Positions 1 through 11,240 of a DNA stretch of 64,000 nt are shown piece after piece (within the stretch, counting starts at the first letter, position 1; each line of letters starts with the position of its first letter). The notes beneath the pieces are model-generated. The model had not been told where the DNA came from and did not search any database. It saw only the letters and a program-made list of their open reading frames with translations. Source of the stretch: Epiperipatus broadwayi (Eukaryota > Onychophora > Udeonychophora > Euonychophora > Peripatidae); contig JAQFVV010000001.1 in assembly GCA_028023455.1 (NCBI GenBank), positions 19,835,611-19,899,610 on the forward strand. Direction: 5' to 3'. A program made the position numbers and the translations under genes.

Positions 1-1625
1 TATCACAAAAATTCAATATTACACATCTGAAAAAGGATTAATAAAATGATCAGTGCAGTTCATAATAAACTATAAGATTATTTCTAAAATAATAAAAAAA
101 TCAATATCAAATTAAACTTGTTTCTATTCTATAAAGTGGCAAGTTCCACTTCGGTTTTCATGGTAAAATCAATTAAATAGTAAATAATAAAGTTTTCTTC
201 TAGTAGAACGAAGTTATTATTTTTTTAATAAACAATTTGTTTTTTTGTTTTTTTAAAAAAAAAAACATTTTAAAACAAAGCAAAACTGGGAAAAATAAGT
301 AATTTATAAATTTAAAAATATGCAACTAAAATTGGAAAAACAAATTTGAAAATAGCTTCAAATACTTTGTTACATCAACAATGCATTCTTTTCTGGTGAA
401 GTTTGAAAATTCCATTAACCATTCCAAATCGTTTTCTCTTTGTATATGTATTTTATTTTTGTCGATTAAGATTGTTTGTTGTAACAGCACCTTTTCTTAA
501 TAACTTGTTTTTTTTAGTGAAAACGTCATACTGACTTTTTTACACATCTACTGAATATGAAATTTTCATTAATAACTTAATAAAGTACAATAAAAAATAA
601 AATATTAAATGTTCCCTAAAGCTAACTCGTCATACAAAACATGAAAATCTAAAAAATATATTAAAATGATATAAAATAAATAAATCATTTAAACAGCTTT
701 AAATGTAAATGATCAAAATATGTGATATAAGTTTTTCAATCTTTTTCATGATGTGGCACTGTTTGTCATATAATTTTATACAATCCTCTTCAAATAGTTA
801 ATAAAGTGAAAATAAATTTCTTTTCTGATAAATTGGGCATATTATTTTCACATATATCTAAGAATTTAGGAAAATAAAATTAATTTTTTTTTTTTTTATA
901 TTAATATACCAATAACAATTGTCCATGTATCTTGGGCTGTCTTAATCTTTTGAACTACCAGGACTACAGCTCAGAGGTACTTACATGAAAAACGCCACTG
1001 ATTTAATTTGAGATTTAAAAAAAATATGACTAATATTTCCTTTTATATTTTCTTTTCTTATCACTTTTGACTTATTCTTTCTATTTTTTTTTCTATAAAA
1101 ATCCCATAACATGCATTAATACCTTTATGAGCTCTTGCCTCTCTGAGAATAATTGCAAACTCCAAAAAGCCATGAACCAGATATTAAGGTATATTTTACA
1201 TATATTTTTTGCAACTATCATAAAAGCTAATTCACGGCTATTAAAATAATTGATAATTGTTGTAGTTAAAATATTAGTAATGATTATTAAAACAAATTAA
1301 ATATGATAATTTTATTAATATTTCTTTCATTCATATAATACACATGAAATTATAAAATTAAGATTTTTCTATTTTAAAAATTAAATAGATAAACAATGAT
1401 AATAAAACCAAATTCTTTTCCATTTGTCCTCTAATTGGTATAGAAAATTACAGCAAACTCCGTTCCTGGTTTTAATACTTCTGATGAAAATATGTTAAAC
1501 GTAGAATTCCAGATAAAATTACTTTTAATTTGATGTAATTTGGTATTGAAAAATATATTAAATATTCTATTCCATATTAAATTTTCATATTCTTATATAA
1601 AATATGTACATTATCAATGCTTAAA
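1..1625. other. AT-rich non-coding DNA
   Basis: I see no gene here. The sequence is very AT-rich with A and T runs. The single short reading frame near 1.07-1.25 kb has no protein-like composition and is most likely chance. The right edge is the target-site flank of the old LINE copy that begins near 1638. Confidence 0.6.
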
Positions 1626-1637
1626 CTTCTGTGGATT

Positions 1638-4600
1638 CATCATCTTCAACCATTTTTGATCAATTGTAAGATGAAGATCTCTCCAAGTTCAATCCTTCTC
1701 CTCTAATCTCTAGATTCCACTCTCCACATCACTCCAGCACACTTTCTTTATTTCATCCTCCATCTCATAAGTGGTCTCTTTCTACTTTTATAATCTTTTG
1801 AAATCCAGTTTCAGATTCCAATTGTCTGTCTATTATCATCTCTTCTAACAAGTGCCACCCAATTCCACTTGTCCTTTAATTATTTCAATGATGTCAGTAA
1901 CACCTGTTTGTTCTCTCACCCACATTGTTACACCTAACATACATATCTTCACACTTCATTAAATGGTCTGTAATCTCTACATTGCTCTGCTGTTACGTGT
2001 CCTAGTCTCAGATCTGTAAGCAAGAAATGATAACACACATTTATTAAAAACCTTCCTTTTCAAACATATAGGCATATTACATTTTAATATTAAATTATTT
2101 CTACCAAAATCATCCTACCAGGATTAATTCTATAATTAATTTCATCCATTATGTTTCCATCTGCAGTAATAATCTGCAAAATGTTTGTAGTTGTTAACTT
2201 CTAACTATGATTATTGATCTTTATTTTTTTCTTTTGAGAAAATTCATTGAACATTATTTAAGTCTTTTTAACATTTAACATTAATCCTATTTTCTTACTT
2301 TCATCTATAATGCTTGCAACATTTCCTGAAGCACTAAAGAATTATTTTCAATATTAAGCACATTATCTGCAAAATCTAGAAGACTTAAATAATCTCCATT
2401 TATTTTCTATTTCCTAAGCTTCTCATTTTAATCCATAAAGTACTTCTTGTAGCACTTCTGTAAAAACTTTTGGAGATATGTAGTCACCCTGTCTTTCACC
2501 TTTCTCAATGTTAACCCTCCTAGTATCATTATGTAATCTCATTGTTGCTGTTGCATTTTCATACATATTCTTCAGAATATGACAATATCCTCAATCTATA
2601 TCTTGTTGATCCAATGCTATAATCACTAAAGAAATGCTTATATAATCAAATGCCTTTTTATAATCTACAAATCCAAAGCACAGTGACAACTCATATTCAC
2701 TGGTCCCTTCTATAACATCTCTCAATATTTTAATATGATTCACTGTACAAAATCGACTTTTAAATCCAGCTTGTTCTTTTATTAGGTTAAAATCCAAAGT
2801 TTGCTGTAGATGAGTTGTAATTATTTTGTTAAAAAAATTGTACAGAACTGATAAAAGACTGATAGGTCTCTAATTATTAACATCTTTTTATCAGCTTTTA
2901 AAAATATTAATACTGCATTCTTCCAATTAACTGGTACATCTTTATCATTTAAATATTTGGTATATAACAACCATTTTTTTTTTATTTCTTCTCCAGCTTT
3001 TTTAATAAGATCAATAATAATTCAATCATTTCCTCAAGCTTTTCTTTTTTTCATAAATTGAATTGCCAGTTTCACTTCATTTACACTGCTGACAATTTAT
3101 ACAATATAGTAGTTGTATGAGATTCTTTTTCTTGTTCTTTGTACCTGTATAATTATTGATAGAACTCTTACACATTTCACGATGTCATCTCTATTTTTAG
3201 TAATAGTTCCATCTCTTTTTTATTGCAGACAAAAGTTTTTTTTTACAATACTAAAATGTTGTTTTACACTCTTGAGATCTTTATTCTCTCCTACAGATTT
3301 CCTTGCTAATTCACAATTATAATTTCTTATATCACTATCAACTCTTTTTCTCATCATTTTACAAAATTTAAGATATTCAATCTTTTTTAACACATCATTT
3401 TTATATATTTTCATATCCCTTTTTTTCTTCATAAATTATATTGTTTCAGTAGAAATTTTACTGGTCAATAGTTGTTTTTTGTATCAGCTATATTTGTTAC
3501 TGTTTTTAAAAATGTATTAGTTGTCTTCCTATTGATTTCATTCAAATATGTTAATATTTGAAAATGATTTGCAAGTTCTAATTTAAATTCACTGAAATGT
3601 TTCTGAAGATAAGGAATAACCATTATGAATATTGTTTTCTTAATAATGTTTGTCTCTCTAGTTTTACACCACTTCCTAAGTTGAATTTATTAAGAACATT
3701 ACAATCTTGAAATACAATATTCTGTATTAGTGAAAATATAATCCAATTCTGCTGTACCCTCATTTGGATGGTTTTGCATCCATTTCTTTTTAATATTTTT
3801 TCCAAAAAAAGATTTCATAATATGTCTTTTTTTTTTCCTTTTCTGCAAACTCCACAAGTCTATGACTTCTCTCATTTCTATCACCATAATGAAACTTATT
3901 TAAAACACTTTTATCTTTCAATTGTTTATTAATTCCAGTATTAAAATATCCCATGTTAATTTTAAAATGTTATTTTGTCTGAATAAAAAACGTCTATACA
4001 TCCATACAAAAATGAAAATTTGTTGAGCATACACCTGCATTATCTGCAATTGATATGTGCTATTAAGTTGAATAATGTCTGATATACCATCAATCTCCAC
4101 AATCTTGTTCTTCCACTTTTTATTTATAATGAATCTTACTCCAATTGTACTTAAAATGTTTAAGTGATTGTAGTACTATACATGTCCACGTTTTAAATCA
4201 ATTCTCTCATCTTTTCTTCTAACTTCACAAAGTACAATAATGTCTCATTGAATTAATACAGTTCTTGGTTCAATTCTTGTAACTGTCATTCACTTGAAAC
4301 TGTTTTTTTTTAGTTGTAAGTATCTAAATAAAATGTCAAATGGTACCATACATTCACAAACAAGAGATTCTTAATGCCATCAGCCTTTGCCACCAACTGC
4401 TGTCTTGACTGATGACATCACAGCCTCCTGGGATTAAAGATCATGATTTATTTTTGTCTGTCAGGATTGTAAATATTTATTAGAAAAAAAATTCGTTCAC
4501 ACACACATTTATTCTGTCTTCAAAAAAACAAAGAGGTATCAGACAACTGAAAAAAAAACACATAGTATTTCTTAACGTTAAATTCAAAGGTGAAATGCCA

Positions 4601-4799
4601 ATAAACTCACCATGATGGTTAATGCATGTTTTTAAAAAACCCATTCATGCTCATATATTATATAAATAATCACATTCATGACAGCTACAATAACATGAAT
4701 GTATGGAGTGGACATAAGGAATTTGCCTCTTTGGTTCCTTTAAGGCTTTCAAGAAAAATAAAAAGTTCTTTCAGGTAACATCAAATTATTTTGTGCAGC
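1638..4799 (-). mobile_element. Old, broken copy of the RTE-type LINE
   Basis: On the minus strand this copy runs parallel to the young LINE at 13.66-16.94 kb over nearly its whole length, from the 5' leader with the phrase about 4690-4790 to the 3' end rich in TGATGA near 1640. Protein relics are recognisable: RT motif A as CFGFVDYKKAFD (within 2591-2797), the thumb and connection near 3220-3432, and the endonuclease phrase HPNEGTAELDYIFTN (3699-3887). Every domain is interrupted by stops and frameshifts, so it is non-functional. A 12-bp flank cttctgtggatt (1626-1637) recurs as cttcagtggatt (4800-4811), one mismatch, fitting an aged target-site duplication. It gives an internal clock against the young copy. 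Confidence 0.88.
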
Positions 4800-4811
4800 C
4801 TTCAGTGGATT

Positions 4812-5675
4812 AAAATACACAAAATATAATATGTCACTGATAAAATTATTTTCTTTCCATTTTTCTTCTCTGCCTTGCTGACAATGAATTAACTATTCTT
4901 AAATCAATATTTCATTTCAACAGAGTTTAACTTAAGAAATATATACAACTGTAACAAATGTTTCACATTGTAATGGCCAGCAGAGGATGCCACTATACTT
5001 AGAGTTCAGAATACTTTCTCAAGAATAATCAAATTAAAGTTTTACTGGAGAGGATCTTAAACTATAAACATCTCCACAGCCGTATTACCATTACCAATAA
5101 ATATTTTAATGTCTCTAGGTCATGAAAAATAGATTATTTACAAAATTCAATTGGTAAAAGCTTATAACAATAAACTGTTAAGATAGGCCTAATAAACAAA
5201 CAAAACAAATGTATTAACACTTCATTCATAATACTTAAACTTATATTACCTTTTATATAATGGTATACAATTATTAATTTGTAATATTTTAAATACAAGT
5301 ATCAGAACATTATCATTAATAATTATATCATTTATTTGACTGTTATATAAGTATTCACTGTGTCAAGATGTGCATGCATATATATATATATATATATCAC
5401 TCTTGCTTCAAAAAAATATATATAAAACAGATTACATTATACTGAACAATGAGAATGCAATTACAAAATAAGATACACACAGTTATGAATTCAATTTACC
5501 TCTAACAATATGGATTACATCTTAAAAAAATCCAATTCATGGGGGGAGGGGGATGTTTCTACACACGGAAAAAATCAAAGTCATCAATGAATGCAAAAAT
5601 CAAACTCAACTAGGCATCGATAATCCAAGTTCAAGGGATATAGCATCTACAGGATTGATATGCAAAATGTATACC

Positions 5676-5722
<47 letters not shown>

Positions 5723-6958
5723 TAATCTTTAATTTCAGACATGTATGTGAAACAAAAAACACAAATTGTAACCTATTAAAAGCTCTAAATAACATAAAAT
5801 CAGCTTGCTAAACTACACATATATGTATATATATATGCATGTTGGCATCAACCACACACACCTGCCTTTTTTAGCTTCAGAGAAATAAATTTTGTAAAAC
5901 TAAATTGTACCTATTTAAAACTAAATCTCTTTTATATTTTTTTTATAAACAAATTAATTTTTTAGAAAAAGACTGATTTGACATTTACCTAAACTGAATC
6001 TCAATTATTAAACTATTTTGTTATTTAAAATTTTTGAGAAATATTCATAGAAATGAAAGTGACTTTGATTTATTTTTTTTAAAACAATAACTAAAATTCC
6101 TATAACTTTCTCCTCATTGCAGCATAATAGCACATATTCAGGGGTATTCCTCATATATGTCAAATTTTATATTAAAACCTAAGTAAATATTACAAAGTAT
6201 AAATAAAATGCAAAAATTAACAATGAAAAAAGTATGATAAAATAAATACATAAAAAGTATTAATTAAACTACAAATTAACTGATTTAGATAAGTATTACT
6301 GGTAATTAGAGTCACTTTAAGTTTACTAAATTATTACTGTTCATAATAAATAAATTGCTACCTTAAGACCAAAAAGAAATTATTTTAAATATGAAACAGA
6401 TATTAAATTTGTATTTTATGCTAGGATAAATGTAGAAAATGTCATTGTATTTCATTAGTTAAATATATAGTTGAAAATTATCAAATATTCAGTTACAATC
6501 GAGTTTTCACATTTCCTGATAGAATTTCTCTTAAAATTGATAATTACACTGTTGAGAAGCAAGCCTGTTGTAGTTGCTATTACCTGGTTAGCATAAGATT
6601 AGACTTACTTCAGCACACTGAATTAAATATCCTGGTTAGAAATCCATACTGTGGAAGTTCTTTAGAGAATTCAGTCACCATGGTAATTATGCTTTAAAAT
6701 GAAATACATGTTAACAGTAATGATCATCTTGATGCATCATCAGCAGTGATAATAAAAAAAGATTAGACAAAGACAAAACTATTTTGTGAATCTGCATTTT
6801 TTATGCAGTAATGAATTTTGCAAAATATATTTTAATATAATTAAAACAAATCAGTAATTATATTAATCACCCACATTTACAAAATTATTTAAATAAAAAA
6901 ACATGTGTACTTGCATGACAACTAGTTATTATCTTAATCTCTCAATATATATATATAT
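4812..6958. other. AT-rich DNA with microsatellites
   Basis: No coding signal was found. It contains (TA)n near 5378-5397, a compound (CA)n(TA)n tract at 5675-5721 and a further TA-rich stretch near 5818-5838. A slightly more complex patch at 6540-6760 has no identifiable product. Confidence 0.6.
5675..5721. repeat. Compound (CA)n(TA)n microsatellite
   Basis: An alternating CA tract passes directly into an alternating TA tract. It is a simple sequence with no associated element that I can see. Confidence 0.9.
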
Positions 6959-7013
6959 AATTGAAATAATATTTTTAACGGTTTATAAACAATTACAAAC
7001 AATCTTAAAATCC

Positions 7014-7054
7014 ACAGAAGTAGTTTCGGTTACTTTCTAACCTGCCTCAACTGC
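7014..7054 (-). ncRNA. Hammerhead-like motif at the end of the left PLE arm (degenerate)
   Basis: Mirror of the right-arm motif at 8270-8310. Stem II (GGUUA against UAACC) followed by GAAA is intact. Stem I pairs over four positions with one wobble. The core CUGANGA is altered and the stem III palindrome seen in the right arm is broken by one change (GAAAC instead of GAAAG). Confidence 0.4.
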
Positions 7055-7091
7055 CATTAAATTCAAAAACCAAAAGTGGAAGCAAACGTCA

Positions 7092-7601
7092 TCAATTCAA
7101 ATTCCACGAATCTCGTATTTTAATGTTAGAAGCTTGTCGATTTATTAAATGTGTTTTATTCCTGTTTATAAAAATTGCCTCTTTAATTTTTCTTTTACTA
7201 TGGTTTCTCTCTTCATGAAGAATTTTCACATTTTCAAAATTAAATTTAAATTTATATTTACATGTTTTTTTTGTGATCAAAGAAAACTGAAGAAGATATT
7301 AAATCACCATTATTTTTATTTTTTACATGCTTATATAATAATTCATGTTCCTTCAATCTTTCTCAATACTGCACCTAGATTCACCTATATATGATAGCAT
7401 ACAATCACAAAAAATTTGATATATGACATTACTTTTTTGCTTGACAGGTATGACATCCTTAGAATTATTGACTAATTTATTAATATTGTTTGGAACGTAG
7501 AATGAAACATTAAACACATTCTTATATAAATCCTTAAAAAATTTTACTTGTGGATTTGAAATAAATGGAATAGATATCCATTTTTTATTATTAATCTTCA
7601 T
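7092..7601 (-). pseudogene. GIY-YIG endonuclease fragment of a Penelope-like element, left arm
   Basis: Read on the minus strand, codons from 7601 give a linker, then a VIYQ strand, a CDC pair and the YIG box (SYIGES) of a GIY-YIG nuclease. A one-base loss in an A run after the RCSIEK segment shifts the frame and ends the first piece at 7353. The remainder of the C-terminus is readable in another frame from 7280 to the stop at 7092. It cannot make a full protein. Confidence 0.8.
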
Positions 7602-7641
7602 TTCTTTTAAATTATCATAATTTTTTTTTTAAATTGAGGAA

Positions 7642-8097
7642 TTGATTGATGTCGGTTATAAAATGGAACAAATAAACAATACTTTATGTCAATTTAAAAA
7701 AAATTATGATAATTTAAAAGAAATGAAGATTAATAATAAAAAATGGATATCTATTCCATTTATTTCAAATCCACAAGTAAAATTTTTTAAGGATTTATAT
7801 AAGAATGTGTTTAATGTTTCATTCTACATTCCAAACAATATTAATAAATTAGTCAATAATTCTAAGGATGTCATACCTGTCAAGCAAAAAAGTAATGTCA
7901 TATATCAAATTTTTTGTGATTGTATGCTATCATATATAGGTGAATCTAGGTGCAGTATTGAGAAAAGATTGAAGGAACATGAATTATTATATAAGCGTGT
8001 AAAAAATAAAAATAATGGTGATTTAATATCTTCTTCAGTTTTCTTTGATCACAAAAAACATGTAAATATAAATTTAAATTTAATTTTGAAAATGTGA
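7642..8097 (+). pseudogene. GIY-YIG endonuclease fragment of a Penelope-like element, right arm
   Basis: The 151-residue frame holds the last part of a PLE protein. Residues 86-88 (VIY) and 98-100 (YIG) are the two strands of the GIY-YIG fold, with R109 and H113 after them and a CDC pair at 92-94 of the kind found in PLE nucleases. The domain would nick target DNA for retrotransposition. This copy lacks the reverse transcriptase and its C-terminus is cut short by a change in an A run near 8055, where the left arm has two more bases. The reading frame starts inside the spacer, so its first residues are not native. Family assignment is from motif order only. Confidence 0.82.
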
Positions 8098-8269
8098 AAA
8101 TTCTTCATGAAGAGAGAAACCATAGTAAAAAAAAAAATTAAAGAGGCAATTTTTATAAACAGGAATAAAACGCATTTAATAAATCGACAAGCTTCTAACA
8201 TTAAAATACGAGATTCATGGAATTTGAATTGATGACGTTTGCTTCCACTTTTGGTTTTTGAATTTAATG

Positions 8270-8310
8270 GCAGTTGAGGCAGGTTAGAAAGTAACCGAAA
8301 GTACTTCTGC
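8270..8310 (+). ncRNA. Hammerhead-like motif at the end of the right PLE arm (degenerate core)
   Basis: Read 5' to 3': stem I strand GCAG, an altered core UUGAGGCA in place of CUGANGA, stem II GGUUA with loop GAAAG and strand UAACC, then GAAA, then palindromic AGUACU as a minimal stem III, then a U at the cleavage position and CUGC closing stem I (4 bp). The order and spacing match a type I hammerhead of the PLE kind, but the first core base and an extra C depart from consensus, so activity is doubtful. Confidence 0.45.
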
Positions 8311-8366
8311 GGATTTTAAGATTGTTTGTAATTATTTATAAACCGTTAAAAATATTATTTCAATTA

Positions 8367-8848
8367 TAATTACAATATTGTTTTTAATTAATGGATATAT
8401 TATTTATTTTATTTTATTTATATATATGTGTGTGTGTATGTTAAATTTAAATTTTAAAATATTTGGACAACATTGAACAAAGGAATTTACCTTACTATTG
8501 TGATAAACTATTTTATAAAAAAAATTTATTAATTCAATATTACTTAAAATAATTTTCTTTCTATAGCACAACTTTTAAATAAGTTTATTTCGCTAAAAAT
8601 ATTAGATTTAGTTTTTTTTTTTAAATAACTGAATCACCCCCCCCCCCGATTCTTTTATGTTATTTTCAAACACACATATCTAAATTAATAAAATCTGACT
8701 CCAACTCATAATTGCTAACAATTTTTATTTTCTTAAATATAAACTGAGATGGGCAATCTATTTCAATACATACAACTATTGACACTGTTCAATAATTTTT
8801 TTAATCAAATAAAATTGATATTGATGAAACAAACTTAAGATATATAAA

Positions 8849-8947
<99 letters not shown>

Positions 8948-10370
8948 ATCTCATTATCTTTCAAATGCTAATTCAACCATTATAAAAATAATACTCTAAA
9001 ATTTTAACAAGTTATATATGTATATATTGTGCTCCGACAATAGAATGATGATCCCCAGATGATAAGGCCAAGTCCCTACATTAGGCTATCCTATGACTTG
9101 ATCTAGATAATATTTAAGATGCTTACCCTTTTTTATTATCTTTGGTCGATATTAATAATTATGAGACTCTCCTATCCTATCAACAAGATCGCATACCCTT
9201 TAACATTAAATAAACACAAAAGTATTTATCCAATGGCATGAGAATACCAAGACACTCCTCCTTATTCAGTATCTACATACTCTCATGATTAAAAATAATG
9301 ATTAAAGGAATATAATAAAACATCTATAATTATCAACTTTCAATTAACTAAGGAAGAAATTTTACTATCATGTTAATGTATACTGAATGTTATTCTTATT
9401 ACTTCTATAGGATTATAATTAGCAATAATCATAATAAATTTATGCTAAGGAGATCTCAGAATAATCATTGATTTTAAGTAGTTATTTAATCCACCTATAA
9501 AATATCAAGAGGGATTTTACTGAACTCTATAGGTAGTGTATTAATTACAAAAAAACTTATAATCTGAATCTATAATCAAAATTGTATTCTTGTTTTATAT
9601 TTATGTTGCCTAATACTAATTCTTAAACTAATATTGTCATCTACATTATAATTAGATGTGATACTATTAATAATAAATAATTCATAATTTAATTCCTTAT
9701 TAATAAGCATACTTTAATAATTTGCAATATTATCAATGACTTATATGACCAAGGCAGTTTACATTAAATTAAAATATATTTTACAAAGTTTATTCTTAAA
9801 TGATGGTAGTATTATTTTAGACTGGATTAATAATTCCTATTGCAATCTCAAACCATACCCTTTGGGTTCATGTAATGTAGTGACAATGACTTCCACAAAA
9901 AAATGCAACTCTTAATACTCAAGTTAACTTTTAAAACAACAACTTTAATCATATTATTTACATAATATTATAATAAACATTTTAACTAACAGGTAATGTA
10001 AAATGATAATAGTAATACATTTATACACAAATATAATACACCTTTATCCTGCTTAGCAATTGACTGCTTAGCAATATTTCACAGTAGTGATTATCATCAA
10101 TTTGTACCAGCTACTTCGATTTACAATTGATTATTCACTATAACGATCGAGAAAAATTTTGAAATTTTTTTTGGGGGCAGCCATCTTGAATTTTGCGTCA
10201 CTGATGACATCAGAGTATAGGTATTTAAATTCATTTTACCCAAAAGCAAATGTACATTAATGACTTTGCTGTAATTGTATAGCACATACAATATTTTATT
10301 CATAAAACACAATGTTAGTGTTGGATTCAGTATTTTGAATATAGAATGTATAAACTTAATATATATATAT
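8367..10370. other. AT-rich DNA, one long (ATT)n tract
   Basis: No gene was found. The stretch holds an (ATT)n microsatellite at 8849-8941, a C run near 8636-8647, and a somewhat more complex patch at 9030-9250 with no recognisable product. The right edge is a (TA)n tract at 10361-10372. Confidence 0.6.
8849..8941. repeat. (ATT)n microsatellite
   Basis: An uninterrupted trinucleotide tract of about 31 units. The poly-isoleucine reading frame across it is an artefact of the repeat. Confidence 0.95.
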
Positions 10371-10431
10371 ATGCAAAACCATAAAACAATACAATACTAG
10401 ATTAAATTCAAAATTTTTACCAAAATCCTTA

Positions 10432-10474
10432 CACAACCATGGTTTCATCTACTACAAATAGACCTTCTCAAGTG
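10432..10474 (-). ncRNA. Hammerhead-like motif, left palindrome arm
   Basis: Mirror image of the motif at 10667-10709, with the same base pairs and the same departures from consensus. Confidence 0.35.
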
Positions 10475-10666
10475 AAAATCAACCTAAAGGAAAACATATA
10501 TATATATACAAACAAACAAACCTTCCCATAGTTCATTTCAAACTCCACCTTAACTTAATATCAAAAGAAGATTCTTTTGATATTAAGTTAAGGTGGAGTT
10601 TGAAATGAATTATGGGAAGGTTTGTTTGTTTGTATATATATATATGTTTTCCTTTAGGTTGATTTT

Positions 10667-10709
10667 CACTTGAGAAGGTCTATTTGTAGTAGATGAAACC
10701 ATGGTTGTG
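10667..10709 (+). ncRNA. Hammerhead-like motif, right palindrome arm
   Basis: Stem I strand CAC, core UUGAGAA (consensus CUGANGA, two transitions), a stem II with UCUA against UAGA, then GAAA, an 8-base palindrome ACCAUGGU as stem III, a U at the cleavage site and GUG closing stem I. The order, the GAAA and the palindromic stem III match PLE-type hammerheads. The core changes make activity unlikely. Confidence 0.4.
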
Positions 10710-10812
10710 TAAGGATTTTGGTAAAAATTTTGAATTTAATCTAGTATTGTATTGTTTTATGGTTTTGCATTTTTATTTTTTGCTAGTATAGTGTTAGACA
10801 GTTTTGGTGTTA

Positions 10813-11018
10813 TATATATATATAATTATTCAAAACAATACAATAATTAATACAGTAACAATATTTTAAACATTTGTAACGGTTTTTTCTAATACAATTT
10901 GAGTCTAGTTGACAACGACTACATAGATAGTTGAAAGTACTTCTATTAAATTGGTATATATTTGTTTAAAATATTGTTACTGTATTAATTATTGTATTGT
11001 TTTGAATAATTATATATA
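10813..11018. mobile_element. Small TIR element (MITE-like), about 205 bp
   Basis: Terminal inverted repeats of about 55-59 bp (10813-10871 and 10964-11018) enclose a 92-bp centre. The ends are TA-rich. The phrase gttttggtgttatatatata occurs just left of it (10801) and again to the right (11075), so the block may itself sit inside a larger insertion. No coding capacity. Superfamily cannot be told. Confidence 0.65.
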
Positions 11019-11139
11019 TTTTATTATAATTGGAATACAGACATTGATTAATAATTTATATATATATATATATAGTTTTGGTGTTATATATATACACACA
11101 CACAGTAATTACTGAATCTATAATACTGTATACATATAA

Positions 11140-11240
11140 GTGTTGAATGTCTTTAGAAAAATTAAACTTTATTTAAATATAATGTACAGTAAGTACTTGG
11201 ATTATTTAAATACCATCATCACAAACTTTCAGAAAAATGC
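11140..11240. repeat. Fragment of the dispersed repeat whose larger copy is at 44.7 kb
   Basis: The phrase gttgaatgtctttagaaaa followed by a TTTATTTAAATAT motif, and the downstream reverse complement of tgtgatgatgg, match the left end of the element at 44.67-45.11 kb. It is therefore a second, partial member of that family. Confidence 0.6.

Larger units (their letters stand above)
6959..8366. mobile_element. Inverted pair of Penelope-like 3' fragments
   Basis: The left arm (6959-7633, minus) and right arm (7691-8366, plus) are near-identical inverted copies of about 675 bp around a 57-bp spacer. Each arm encodes the C-terminal end of a Penelope-like (PLE) protein, with the GIY-YIG endonuclease, followed by a 3' untranslated part that ends with a hammerhead-like motif. 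The left boundary directly abuts a (TA)n tract (6946-6960). The reverse transcriptase domain is absent, so both copies are 5' truncated. Head-to-head inverted partial copies are a known insertion outcome for PLEs. The arms differ by only a few substitutions and short A-run length changes, suggesting a fairly recent event. Confidence 0.85.
10371..10770. repeat. 400-bp near-perfect palindrome with hammerhead-like arms
   Basis: Two arms of about 199 bp meet at a 2-bp spacer (10570-10571). They match almost base for base from the outer atgcaaaacc (10371) to ggttttgcat (ending 10770). The left edge abuts (TA)n. Each arm carries the phrase that resembles a PLE hammerhead (see 10667-10709). There is no coding content. 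It could be a fold-back element or, more likely, a head-to-head pair of PLE or retrozyme end fragments. Such a DNA would extrude a long hairpin and is expected to be unstable, so the near identity implies youth. Confidence 0.85.

Noticed and set aside
6590-6660. Short exon-like piece on the minus strand with a GTAAGT donor
   Set aside because: Several competing splice-like sites only about 20 bp apart and no clear open frame; most likely chance.
8776-8964. Poly-isoleucine frame on the minus strand
   Set aside because: It is a translation of the (ATT)n microsatellite.
10140-10260. ctgatgacatcag phrase as another hammerhead core
   Set aside because: No GAAA box or paired stem follows at a suitable distance.
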